Shown: piece by piece, positions 13,423 to 25,100 of the stretch
Layout of the letters: each line of letters opens with the position of its first letter
How positions within the stretch are numbered: position 1 is the stretch's first letter
Source of the DNA: Glandiceps talaboti
Lineage: Eukaryota; Hemichordata; Enteropneusta; Spengelidae
Assembly: GCF_964340395.1 (NCBI RefSeq)
Contig: NC_135569.1
Coordinates: 7,379,040 to 7,443,039, forward strand
DNA: 64,000 nucleotides
Direction of reading: 5' to 3'
Translations under genes and position numbers: made by a program
Notes under the pieces: model-generated
The model's database searches: none
The model's input: the letters and a program-made list of their open reading frames with translations, nothing else
Told to the model about the DNA's origin: nothing

Positions 13423-13460
13423 CAAGTTCAAGTTCAAGTTCAAGTTCAAGTCGAGTTCAA
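13423..13460. repeat. (AAGTTC)n hexanucleotide repeat
   Basis: About 5-6 copies of CAAGTT. Confidence 0.85.
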
Positions 13461-14358
13461 AGTTGATGAACGCACTATGTACCCCAAACCATGCTGACAT
13501 TTACCATATACACACGTGCACTCTGTGCAGAGATTAATCCAGGGATAAAAGGAACACATTGAAAACGTATCACTTTCCACTCGCAGTACTCCACAAATCC
13601 ACCTGTTACCGTAAACTGTGGCTGGCTTCAGATAATGACTCATAATGACAATGGCTATGAATCTTATTGGCAGAAACGAATGAAATGGACAGAAACTTCA
13701 GACTGAGGTACAATTCCACATATAGGGCGAGTTCAGGATAAAAATGTTTTGCGATTCGTTGGTTAAAACATCCATATCGGTGGGCTGTAATTGTCCTAAA
13801 TCTTGTCTAATACGAAGCAGCATACCGGGCATGCATGTTAACCTCAAAATCCAGCCACGCGTCAATCGAACGTGTTAATTCTGTTAATTGCATTAACACA
13901 CACAAATCAGCCACCTGATAGTACTATAACATGGTAATTCACTACCATCTAATTTACATACAAATTAAATCCTCACTGATTTACATACAACGTACAAATT
14001 TAATCTTTTGTCTTTGGGTCAATCCTTGGTCAATGTCCATGTTAACACACTTTCACTAAACGTGTCACCACTTTTTGACACACCGAATTTTACAGTGAGA
14101 GTAATAAAAAGACTAAATGAGATTCATTTAAAATCTATGTATTTCTTTGATATACTGATGACAGTGTACTTTTTATATTCATGAAGGTGATAGAATCGAC
14201 AATTTCAGTCGGTACGTAGAAATGATGGTTCCACCATTTATCTTGTACACATCATTCTGCATTTGTTTTGTTTTGTTGTTTGGAGTCCTATAATATGTAC
14301 AATCAATATTACAGTAGACACATGGTATTTCAAACATTATAATTATTACTATTACTAT

Positions 14359-14728
14359 TAGGCCGAATAAAAAATGATGTGGTTCCGTTTACACTCAATT
14401 TTAGAATAGGTGGGTATAGGTAGATTTTTTATTTTATTATATATTTTTTCCGTGCGTCTAGTTCAGTTTTTCCACTGTTTCCCAAATGGTCTCTTTGTTG
14501 TTTATTTCTTCCTATCAGATGTACAGCCATTACAGATTGGAAGAACACTTTTTGAGTTTTAGTGTCTTTTTAAGTTGGTGGCAGTTTCCGCATCCACTAT
14601 TTCTCGCGAGACTTCGCAATTTTTACCATTTTATTATTTCATTCTCGAATACGTCAAAAAAGTATATGGTCGGCAGTGAAAAGCTAGGTGGGGTCGGGTA
14701 ACCGGAACCAAACAATTATTTTTAGGCG
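14359..14728 (+). mobile_element. Dispersed element family B, copy 2
   Basis: Starts TTAGGCC...GTGGTTCCG and ends CCGGAACCA...TTAGGC, so its ends are inverted. Closely related to 37745-38124 and, reversed, to 1521-1804. No protein is encoded; open frames here are incidental. Confidence 0.75.
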
Positions 14729-15249
14729 TTATATAAAATGTAATTATTACAGAGTAGTGTTTATCCAGTATACTCACACTGTCCACACACCAAGCACCAC
14801 AAAAATGATATACACACCAACATCTTAGTATCGTAAAGGTTTAATTGATATCTTTGAAAAGTCAACAAACTTGGAAAGCTAACAACATATAAAATACAAA
14901 TATATTAACTGTATTACCAAAATATATTCATTTTATTGTCTAGATGTAATAGGAATCAAATAGAATTTGCATAATGTGTATTTAAATGAGTATGCTTCAT
15001 AAATACCATTTGGTACCAGTTTCTATGTGTGCTGTTATTTGGGATTGAAGGGGAAATGTAGACAATTCTATGGCAAAAACTTTGGCAAATATGTACTACT
15101 AATAAAATATCTACCTTGTATATTATATTATATTATATAATGTCATACATGATGAAAATAACTCAATGAAAATGTTTTCTGCTATCACTTAACCCATCTT
15201 AGAAACCCGATTTAGGATAAAGTTAGTAAAATTCAAAATAAATTATGCT

Positions 15250-15560
15250 GCTGGTTTCGCTAACTAGACTCCCTTACCGGTCCTCGGGAGCATCGCTATT
15301 GGCCCGTTTTGTATGTACCAATATCTATTATACTAGAATATCCTTGTACTGTGGGCCTTTATTGACTACATAAGGCTAATCGTTTGTTGACGTTTTACTG
15401 CGACTGCGTGTTGTTGCGATGCAGCACCAAGTCAAAAAAGACTATCCCTACGTAGTCGATGAGGGCCACAGTACGATTATGCAGTAGATATCGGTACATA
15501 CAAGGCCCTTCTAGCGATGAGATACTCCCAAGACTGAGAGAGTGTGTCTAGTTTCGCTAC
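15250..15560. mobile_element. Foldback element with about 105-bp imperfect inverted arms
   Basis: The left arm (about 15255-15385) and right arm (about 15430-15556) are reverse complements with mismatches: TTTCGCTAACTAGAC against GTAGCGAAACTAGAC, TTTTGTATGTACCAATATCT against CCTTGTATGTACCGATATCT, and TTGTACTGTGGGCCTTTA against TCGTACTGTGGCCCTCAT. No protein is encoded. Confidence 0.75.
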
Positions 15561-17635
15561 ACATTCTAGATGGCACCACCACTGATAAATGACACATACA
15601 ATGGACAGAATTAAAAGTAATACTGAGTTTTAAAAATAGAGTATACTAAATCATATTGACTCATTCCACATGATTCACTTACTTTGGTTATGAATTTTTA
15701 GGAGTAGCTGGGTGCCAAACATATTGAAAAACCAGTATTTGTATAGAAGTCCAATCCAATGTTACAAAAGAATGAATATGTCTAGTCTTTGTGTACAGTA
15801 TTGCAGTACTCACATAATTGAAATGATCATTACTGCAGCAAAAAAAAGTGTACTGGAATAAAACCTGTTTTACAAACAAAATACTCTCAGAAATGAATAC
15901 TGCAAAAAAAATTATGGCACTGCATTTGTTTCAGAAACAAATTAATTGACAGCCTGATTTTGAATGGCCCATGGTTAAATACCAAGTTCTTTCATTTGCG
16001 TTATCTAATCGGTGGTGCTGTAAGGATGTTATTATGGGAAAGACTGTCCTTATAAAATCAATTCTGATATATCCTGTTGTCTAAGAAATTTAGTATTAAC
16101 ATATAGTGGTAACAGCGATGTTGGTGCTTAACTACAACATGGATACATTTTTAGATGGTTTTCAAGTCTGTAACCCCCCCCAAAAAAACAACAACAACAA
16201 AACAAACAAAAACAAACAAACAAACAAACAAAAAAACACACACAAAAACCCAACAACAACAAAAAACACCACTGCTTGGTGACCCTCAGTTTTCTTCCTG
16301 CTTATAAACCTGAATGTGCCTCAAGGACAATTTCCCAGAGTCCTTAAATGCCATCTAAACTTTGTTATATGAAGGCTTATTCCTGTTTGTTTTTTTTGAA
16401 AATAATTAAAAAGAAATTTTAGAGGTTTCCCATTGTTTTCAAGAAAAATGGTTAATCTTTTATTTCTCCAAAGAGTATTTGGTGGCCATATTTGTTTCAA
16501 ACATGACAAGCTTAAAGAGTTTATTTCTGAGGAGCATTCCACGTTAACTGGAGTTGACTAGAACATAACAACAATAAAGTAACAGTAAAAATTTAAGACT
16601 CCTTTTTCTAAGATACATGATACATTATCTGGGAAACCTGTGTAACAGATAATCCCACAAGGAACTGTTTATATAGTGAATTTATTTTTAAAAAATCTAC
16701 ATCAGGTTTAGTTTCTGCGCACAGCATATCAGACATACAAATATGAAGGTATAGATATCCCCCCCCCCCAGGAAAGTCAAATGTCTAAATATGACCTATA
16801 ATTAATATGAAAAGAAAATCACAAATATAAATAATACACTCCAAATTCATCTACGAAGTTAGTAAACGATTATTAAAACTAGAATGTAGAAAACATATTA
16901 AAAATAATGACGAATTTCAAAATAAAAATCATGAACACAGAAATGCTGAGATAAATTTGACAAGAATTCAAATTCACTAGAATTCAAATAGGTGTGTTCA
17001 TAGTAAACCTAAATACACAGGATATAGTTCTGTTTGTTTTTCTGATGAGTGCAAATTATGGACAAGCCATATCTTAATACAATCAACTGACCGTTCCGGC
17101 AGTCAAAATTTCTACTTTTAAAAACCCCAGTTTTCTTCAAATAAAAGCTAAGTTGTAAAGATGTTGAACATTTGTTCATTTGTGTGTGCAAGAGATATGT
17201 ATAATTTCTTTTTAGTGTCGACAGTCTTGAAATAAAGAAAGGCAAAAAGAAGAGTTTCTCAACGATATAATACCACGTCATTAGAGGGACACTGTAACTT
17301 TAACCTGGTCCACACTTTTGTATGAACATCAATTTATACTATTCCTACATACATGTAATCATATAATAGTAACTAGGTCAGGTTTCATAAAAAAATCTGT
17401 ATATGATAACAAAAAACAAGATTATGACATATCTTGGTTATCAATAACTTCAAAAGAGAGCAATCTCGATTCTCAAACCTGTCTGCGCAAACCAATTAAA
17501 CGTCTATTGCATTGTGGTGACTCAGACTAACACTTGCTTTTTCATAAGTTTTAGTATGTATTCCCTCCTTTTTGTCTCATCAATGGAGCTTTAGTTTCTG
17601 ACTGTACCACTTCTAAATGGCACTACTTGCATCTG

Positions 17636-17935
17636 GAACGTTTTTTGAAACTATTCTGTTAAATATAACGACTTATTCATAATATTGTACATTCTGTATT
17701 AAATCCTGTGGGTAAATGTATTAGTGCAGCAGTACGCACAGCCTAGTGCAGTATATCAAATCAAATTGATTTTGAGGTCCGCACCCAAAAATCAGTGCCC
17801 CATTGAATCATGATTTAAACTTATTACTATACTACTTATAGATAAAATAGACCTCTAATTAACATCTACAGTGTCTAATTATTAGTAATTAAACAATTTT
17901 TTGTGAATATATTGTTGGTTGTCTGATCAGAGTAA
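17636..17935. repeat. Dispersed repeat family G, copy 1
   Basis: Matches 27728-28040 in the same order: TTTTTTGAAACT, ATCAAATTGATTTT, CCACACCCAAAAAT-type block, ACCACTAATTAACAT-type block, CTAATTATT, and TTGTTGGTTGTCT. The two copies flank the large PRDM2 exon and its 3' UTR. Confidence 0.7.
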
Positions 17936-18177
17936 ATAGTTATGCCTCTTATAGCTAGTGAAGATTTTGAGGCATTCTTAAAGCCGTAACTATAAGAAAC
18001 TTATATATTGTGTTACACGTTCATTAGTTACAATTTAATCCATAGCAATACATGAGTGCAAGATGGGCTTCATTTCTGAAACTCAAGTTGTGCCTGCAGA
18101 AAGAGTTGCAAAACTTGTCCAAATGCAATATTTCTGTAAATCTGATTAAAATCTAGTCTACGAATAGGCTTGGTTGC

Positions 18178-18183
18178 TTTATT
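18178..18183 (-). terminator. Candidate polyadenylation signal (AATAAA) for PRDM2
   Basis: Plus-strand TTTATT is AATAAA on the gene strand. It is the nearest canonical hexamer seen downstream of the stop codon; no transcript evidence. Confidence 0.3.
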
Positions 18184-18823
18184 TACCTACTGTTGTTTGT
18201 GTTTGATTTTGTTGTTCCGAGAGGACCACCGTTCTGCATGGTCACTACCGGAACTCCAAAAATTGAAATTAAAAGGAAATAAGAAGGATATAGAAGTAAA
18301 TAGAGCAATCAAGCTTATTCCTACATCAGATATTTATCAGATTAGTAATCCTGTATGCTGTCCAAAAGCTTGCCAACTACTAATGCCATACTCATAGACA
18401 ACAGATGTATGCACTTATCAAACAGATATACTGAAAAACTCTATGAAAAGTAACAACTGCTAAGGCTGTATATTGTATGATATGGAGTACATTGTGTGCA
18501 TATTTACACTAATTATGTTCAATCACATCCACGTTGAAAATTTTTTTAAAAACGGAATGTTGAAATCTCGTCAGCTTTCAATGTGTCTACTTTGCATAGA
18601 GTATCACTTATTAGAACACCTCTTGATTTTCCTTCACATCAACCTTGATTGAATACATTTTAGATTAGAATCAAAACAATAAAACCAATCAACTGCAGCT
18701 TATTTGCATTATCTTGCTATTACTCAATAAATTTACTCATGATTGTACATTTCTTTCATCATATCATCATGTGTCCTCTTAATAGCAGGGGCATGGGGAC
18801 AGGTATCCTTGGTGGGTTCGAGT

Positions 18824-18846
18824 GTCGGCTGGGAATGGCAGCCGAC
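18824..18846. other. Perfect stem-loop in PRDM2 3' region
   Basis: GTCGGCTG and CAGCCGAC form an 8-bp stem with a 7-nt loop. It sits in a block followed by AATAAA on the plus strand, so it may belong to a retroelement tail rather than to the PRDM2 UTR. Confidence 0.5.
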
Positions 18847-19119
18847 AAAGATGTGCCTATATAATTCTTATGTCCAGATTGTTATACTGAAATAAAGTTG
18901 GAAATAAAATGAAAATTAAAAATGAAATTGATTTTTTTTAAAATCTCTTTTTATGGTTGGCTTTTGCAGGTCTGAAATATCATTTTCACTTCATTATTAT
19001 AAAATTTATCTGTAAATAAGTAAAAGTCCAACTTTATGTTTTTTGTTTATCTGTTCATTTCACTGACTCTACATTCATTTCCCCGAGTTCAACATGTTTA
19101 CGTTTTATGAACACCCTAA

Positions 19120-22100
19120 TCACGTCTGTTCATGGGGGTTTTCAGCAAATTCTGTATCAGTCATAGAGGTTGATAAATCTAGATTCATGGGAAGACTTTT
19201 GTCATCTCCATCATCTTTCCCCCCTTGATTATTATTCAATGGTGTTGGTTCTTCAGACACATTTTTGGCATCACTATCTTTGTGTTCCACTCTAGGTGCC
19301 GCCTTTGCAAGCATTCTTTCTTTTTTCTTCTCCAGCATGAGTTTCATTGTTTTCTCATTCAGCATGTGTACTTTTGTGCCACTAGCCAACTTCTCCACTC
19401 TTACAGTATCAAAGTCATCGGCAGGCGCTTCTACAAACATCTCTGCTGAACTCTGGTTGCTTTTCAAGTCCTCTCGCTGCTTGTCATTAATTCTTGTAAA
19501 CTTGAGTTTCATCTGATCATCCCTTGTTTGTTCCACAACCCTACCCTGCTGTTCCTGAGGTGTTACAACAGGTGCCTTCGGTAATCCCAGACCAAAGCCT
19601 AGATGTCCTGTCTGTTCCACAACAGATGGGGTATTATCCTGCTTGTAACTACATATGTCAAGATGCTTCTTCAGACTGTTTAGGTAGGTGAACTGTCGAG
19701 TACAATGAGGACACTTCAACTGCTCAAGAAGTTGCTTCCCTTTCGTCCCATAGCCTTTTGTTAATCCCTGTAATGCTTTCCTGACATTTGCAATCTTCTC
19801 TTCATCTCTGTTGGGGCACATCTTCATATGTCTTTCCATTTTCAACACATCCTGAAAATCTCGTCCACATCCATGGCAAACATTCTGCTCCTTTGGTTTA
19901 GACCTGGTGGCTTGACTACTATCCTCAGGTGATGGGACAATAATATCTACTCTGTTCAAACTCCGAGTCGTGGCTTTCAATCTTAGTTTCTCTGCCACTG
20001 TATTGGTTCCGTATCTCTTTTCATATACATTGGGATACTTTGGGTGCTTGTCTTTGTTGTCCTTTACTGCAGCTGTTTGGGGTTCATGTTCTGTAACGGC
20101 ACAGACAAATATATGTTGGTGAAAAGTATTAATATCGTTGAATACTTGGCCACATTTTGTACATTTACTAACAGATGAGCTTTGAATACTCATTTCCTTA
20201 TCCTCATGTTTTTCTTGATCTAACAAATTATCACTGTCGACACCAAATTTTGTGTTTGTCACTGAAACACTACTGGTGCTATAAGTGTTTTTAATTCTAC
20301 TTTTCTCTGTTGCCAAAACTTCATCAGCTTTTCTCGGATCAGTAAAGTTTTGTTTCCTCACCATTGTTGGTCCAAGCTCTTTGTATGTACAGGTAGTATT
20401 AGGATGCATGCTGATCTGGTGTTGTTGTAGATGAGCTCGAGAGTCGAACTCTCTGTGACATGCAGAACAGGCGCAAGTACTTTGTGTCATTCCATGCTTA
20501 GTATTTCTATGTTTTATTAGTGTCTTCACATCTTGGAAGAGATGCAGGCAGATCTCACACTTGTATGTCCATTCTTTAGCATGCAGGGTTACATGGTTGC
20601 TTAGGTCATTCAAGGAGTGAAACAGAACTCCGCAAACACTACAGGTTATTTGTCTTCTATCTTGTGAAGACGAGTTAATAAGTCTTTTTGGTTGAGCCAT
20701 CAAGCCAGCTGGTTTGCCTATAGTGTAATTCATTGGATTATTACTGCTGTTACTATCATGAACTGCACTTGCTTGTGAACTGCTTTCATCTGCATCTATT
20801 ATAGCCCTGGCATGCAACCCTTCGGTAATGTCAGCTGATGGGTTTGTTGATGTTGTATCTGACGTACCTAGTTTTGCTAAAGGATGTGTAAAACCAATAA
20901 CATATATATTGCCACTGGTCTGCTTTGTCAAGTCTATAGGGTCACCCTCATACTGCTCTCTTTTTTCCTGTGCAACTGTATTTTCTACTCCTCTCTCTAC
21001 TTTCTGATATTTTACACTTAAATTCAACGCATCATGGTAATCACTAGCTGGTCTTTTCACTTGACCTGATGGATAAATAGTCTTCACAGGGCTGAGGGTA
21101 ACAGACGATGCCTGTCGTGCTGATACAGCAGAACTAGGAACAGTTGTAGCCGATCTTGCCAGAGGTGATGTGTTCATACGATTACTTTGTTGGAGTGTTG
21201 CTGCCCTATTTAAGTTATGCAGTTGAGGAGAATCTGCAGACTTGACCATAACAAGTTGTGAAGGGTTGATAATGTTACCAGGTGAAAGAAGGGTAACATG
21301 TTGCCCAGGAGACTGCAGAAAAGTAGGGCCTTTTTGACCAAGTTGCTGATTGGTGGGCGACTGAGTAGAAGCACTGCCAGGAACAGGGGATGTACCTGCT
21401 TCCATTCCCAACACTGTAGATTGTGGCACTGGTTGACCACCTCTTGGGATGGGTTTATTTTGTCCCGTTGGCTCAAGACCCAAATGGTTAGCTCTAATGT
21501 TTTGTATTGCAGCTGCAAGTTTAGCCCCTGGTTGTTTTTTCACAATACCACGATTCTCTTGTTTTTGTCTCTCAGATACCAATCCTTGGTTGTAAGGTGC
21601 ATGTATCACTGGTCTCTGACTTGGCCGAAGGTGTTGTACTGGTTGGGGATTTCCAAAAGCTGGTTTCTTCAGAATGTTTGATACAGATGGCATTGCAGAT
21701 GGTGCTGTATGCACAGGCTTCTGCTGCCTGATTCCAGATGAAGTAACTGTAACATTTCCTTGATGTGAAGCATGTTCTGCATAATTTCTGTGTTGGAGAA
21801 CAGTAGCTTTTCCTGGTGTTTGCATTTGACGACTTGGAACCATGTGTTTTGATTGGTGCACACTTTGGGTGTTGGATTGACTTGCTTGTTGGTATCTGAC
21901 TGGTGTTGAGTAACTTTGCTGCTGCATTGAGATTGTTGGATTAAGTTTCTGACTTGAGTGAGCTGTACTCACACTTGCAGACTGTCGACCGATTGTTACC
22001 AAACCACTTTGGCTTACTGCAGTTTGGTATACTGTCGTTGGCACATTGGTGGCACCACTTCCAGCATGTGAGCCTATCAATACAGCTGGAGGAGTAGGCT

Positions 22101-25100
22101 GGGATGAAGTGCCATGTGCTTGTTGAACAGGACTAACCATTGGTACACGAACAGCATCACTTTTAGCCCGTACTGAGCTGCTGCTTTCTTGTGTACAGTG
22201 AGCTGGTGGTGGATCTCTTATGGTGGATGTTGCTGATGACTGGCTTGATATTGAAGGTTTGTTCATTGGATTCATTTGTCTATCAGGTTTTGGGACATAC
22301 TGACTTGCCTGTTGAAGCTGATGATGTTCCAGCCGTGGACGAGATGCCGCTTTTTGGGATGCCTGATTACTTTTTCTTAACAGCGATGGATTAAAGTCCT
22401 TTGGTCCAACGCTTCCTTGCAATGGTGGCCTGATGTACGGATTTCCTCTTAGTACTTTAAAGTTATCAGGAACTTCACTGGCCTTTGGAAGACTACTTTT
22501 TATGGTTGCACTGTTCATTAACCCCTTTACTCTAACTTGTGAATGTGGTGCAGACATTGGTTTTCCAGTAGAACTTGGATTTGGTTTGGTTGATGTTGAT
22601 GGAAGATTGAAACTAGCCATGCCTGGGCTATGCATGTCTCTTTTAATGATTGGTGTGTATTTGACTCTTGGAGGTCGAGAAACTCTTCCTGGGGTAGCAT
22701 TCATACTGCTACCGCCTTTACCTTGAAGGTTATCAGAGTGATTCAATGTCTTCATTCCAGACTCTTGACCCACAGTCATATTTGGAATGGTTGTTCTACT
22801 GTTGGGAGATTTCATCCGTGGAGTTGGCACTGTCAGTGTAACAGTGGATGATACTGATCTGTCTTTTGAGTCAGACAGTACTGATGTTGGGTTTATTTCA
22901 GTAAGCTGGCCTCCCTTTGAGACAAATACACCACATGCAGTTATGCTGGTTGCACAACTTGTATTTGTACCAATGACCAATTGAACTTCATTTTCCTTGG
23001 ATGTTGATGCTTTCATCTCTTCTGTCTGTATCTTACCATCCAAGTACTTACTCAAGCTGTCTGGAATACTGTCGGATAAGTTATTTGGTTCAAAGTAATC
23101 TTCCGTAGCGGAATCATTTTCTTCAGAGACATTCCTTGTAGCCATTTCGATTGACTTTTGATTCTTTAGAGTTTTCTCTCTTTTCTCTTTGTGGATATGG
23201 CCAATATGCATTTTCAAACCCTTGTAAGTGTTCAAAGTTTTTCCACACCAAGGACATGTGTGGTCTCCTGATGTGGCCTCAGTAAAGCTTTCATTCGTGG
23301 AGTTATGTTCTTCACCATCATTATGTCTAGCTGCTGTAATTACAGTGTGGCTCTTTCGTGGTTTTTCTTTTCTTTCCTTATGAACATGACCAATATGCAT
23401 CTTCAAACCTTTGTGGCTATTGAGAACTTTCTCACACCATGGACACATGTGCTCCCCTTCTAAATTGTCTTTGGTGCCTCCATCAGGGATAAATTCATTT
23501 CCTTCAGATCCAAAACTTTCAGCGGCTTCAATCATATTATGGTTCTCTTGTGTCACTGATGCTTTTTTCTCTTTATGTACATGACCAATATGCATCCTCA
23601 TGCTTGTACGATTATTGAACAATCTACCACACCATGGGCACATGTAGTCTTCACCCGGAGGCTTAAGGGGAAGGATTCCATCATTGACATCTCTTCCGAC
23701 ACGTTTTACATATCGGCCCCTGTGACCTCTGCCACGGCCCGGTCCTCGACTTCTTCCCCACCCCTTGCCTTTAAATTTGGAAGTGAACTTTAGCTTTGTT
23801 TTGAATCCTTTCCAGCCCTTACTTTGACCATGGTCACTTTGAATGTGTCTTTGTAGATCTGTGCCTTGTATAAAAGATATGTTGCACTGCTCACACTTAT
23901 GAGATCTGTATCCAAGATGTAACTTTTCGTGTCGGCGGGTATTGGTATTGCTGCCAAACTTCTTACCGCAATATTTGCAGCTGTATGGTTTTTCTCCGGT
24001 ATGAGTTAATATGTGTCGTTCCAATCCCTGCTTACATAGAAACTGACGACTGCATTTGTCACAGTTGAATACTGCTTGTTTGGGATGTAAGAGCATGTGA
24101 TTTTCTAGTCGTCTGGGAGATTTCAAAAGCTTCCCACAAACATTGCATGGATACAATGGTTTGTTATCACCATTCTGATCTGTGCCCTGACTGTTATCTT
24201 TAACCGAGTCAGAAGAAATATCCATCCAGTCATCCCCATCTCTTTCAGAGGCACTGTGTACAGCATCACTTCCATCTGTATCTGTATGGCTTCTGATCTC
24301 AAATCCTAACCGCTGATGTAACTGTTTTGATAAGGCTGGATTTTTTTCCTGTTCCACACTTTCTTCATTCAGACTTTCTCGTCTCTTTATTTCTTCATTT
24401 AAACTGGCACCTCTTGTTCTTATTCTATCTCTCTGGTGAGCGACCTTTGGAGGCTTGGTTGTTGGCTGAATTTTTTTGTATTTATTTTCAATGTGATTGA
24501 TGAAGTAATGTCGCTTTAAACTGTTTGGGTACTCGACCGCAGAAGGACAAAGTTTACATTGGTATAGAGTCTTTCTTCTTTTTCCTCTCACAATGTGATC
24601 ACTTGTGATTTCAAATTTGAATTCTCTGAAATCTGTGTATATCACTGGTTTCCCAGAGGCATCCAACTCAGGCTGGAGAAAGTTTTTCTGGTAAACTTGT
24701 GTGTGTTCTTCAGTCTGTTCAGAAGTAGTCAAAGCATCTGTTTGAGCATCAATGATATATTCTTGCTTCTCGTCACCTTCTTCTTTAGAACTAGGGTTTT
24801 CACTATTTTCAATCATTCTTTCTGTTGACGCCTCTCGTTCTTCTACTTTGTTCATGGTGGTTGTCTCCTCCAGAGATTCTGTTAGGATAATCTTTCCTTC
24901 TGCCATATCAATGTCGGCATCTGTACTCCTTTCTTGGGACTCCTTGCTGCTTACAACTGTAGGTGTGACATTATCTTGCATTTCAATGCTATCAGTATTT
25001 CCTGAACTATTCTCAGTAACATTTGACATTTCAACATCACAATGTTTATCATCTGTTTCACTATCATCTCTATCTGATATCCGGTCATCTTGCATTGTAT

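Larger units (their letters stand above)
14729..18150. other. Intergenic DNA downstream of PRDM2, with two repeats
   Basis: No gene seen. It contains the foldback element at 15250-15560, a CAAA/poly-A-rich stretch at 16165-16275, a C-run near 16760-16770 and the dispersed repeat at 17636-17935. Confidence 0.5.
18151..19119 (-). other. Presumed 3' UTR of PRDM2
   Basis: Non-coding DNA directly after the PRDM2 stop codon. The first AATAAA I find on the minus strand is at 18178-18183, about 940 nt downstream, and is a candidate polyadenylation signal. The region also holds a perfect 8-bp stem-loop at 18824-18846 inside a short block (18785-18910) that resembles a plus-strand retroelement tail with AATAAA. 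The UTR length is inferred. Confidence 0.4.

Noticed and set aside
22191-22984. Plus-strand frames over 22.2-23.0 kb within PRDM2 exon 5
   Set aside because: Antisense shadows of the S/T/P/Q-rich coding region.
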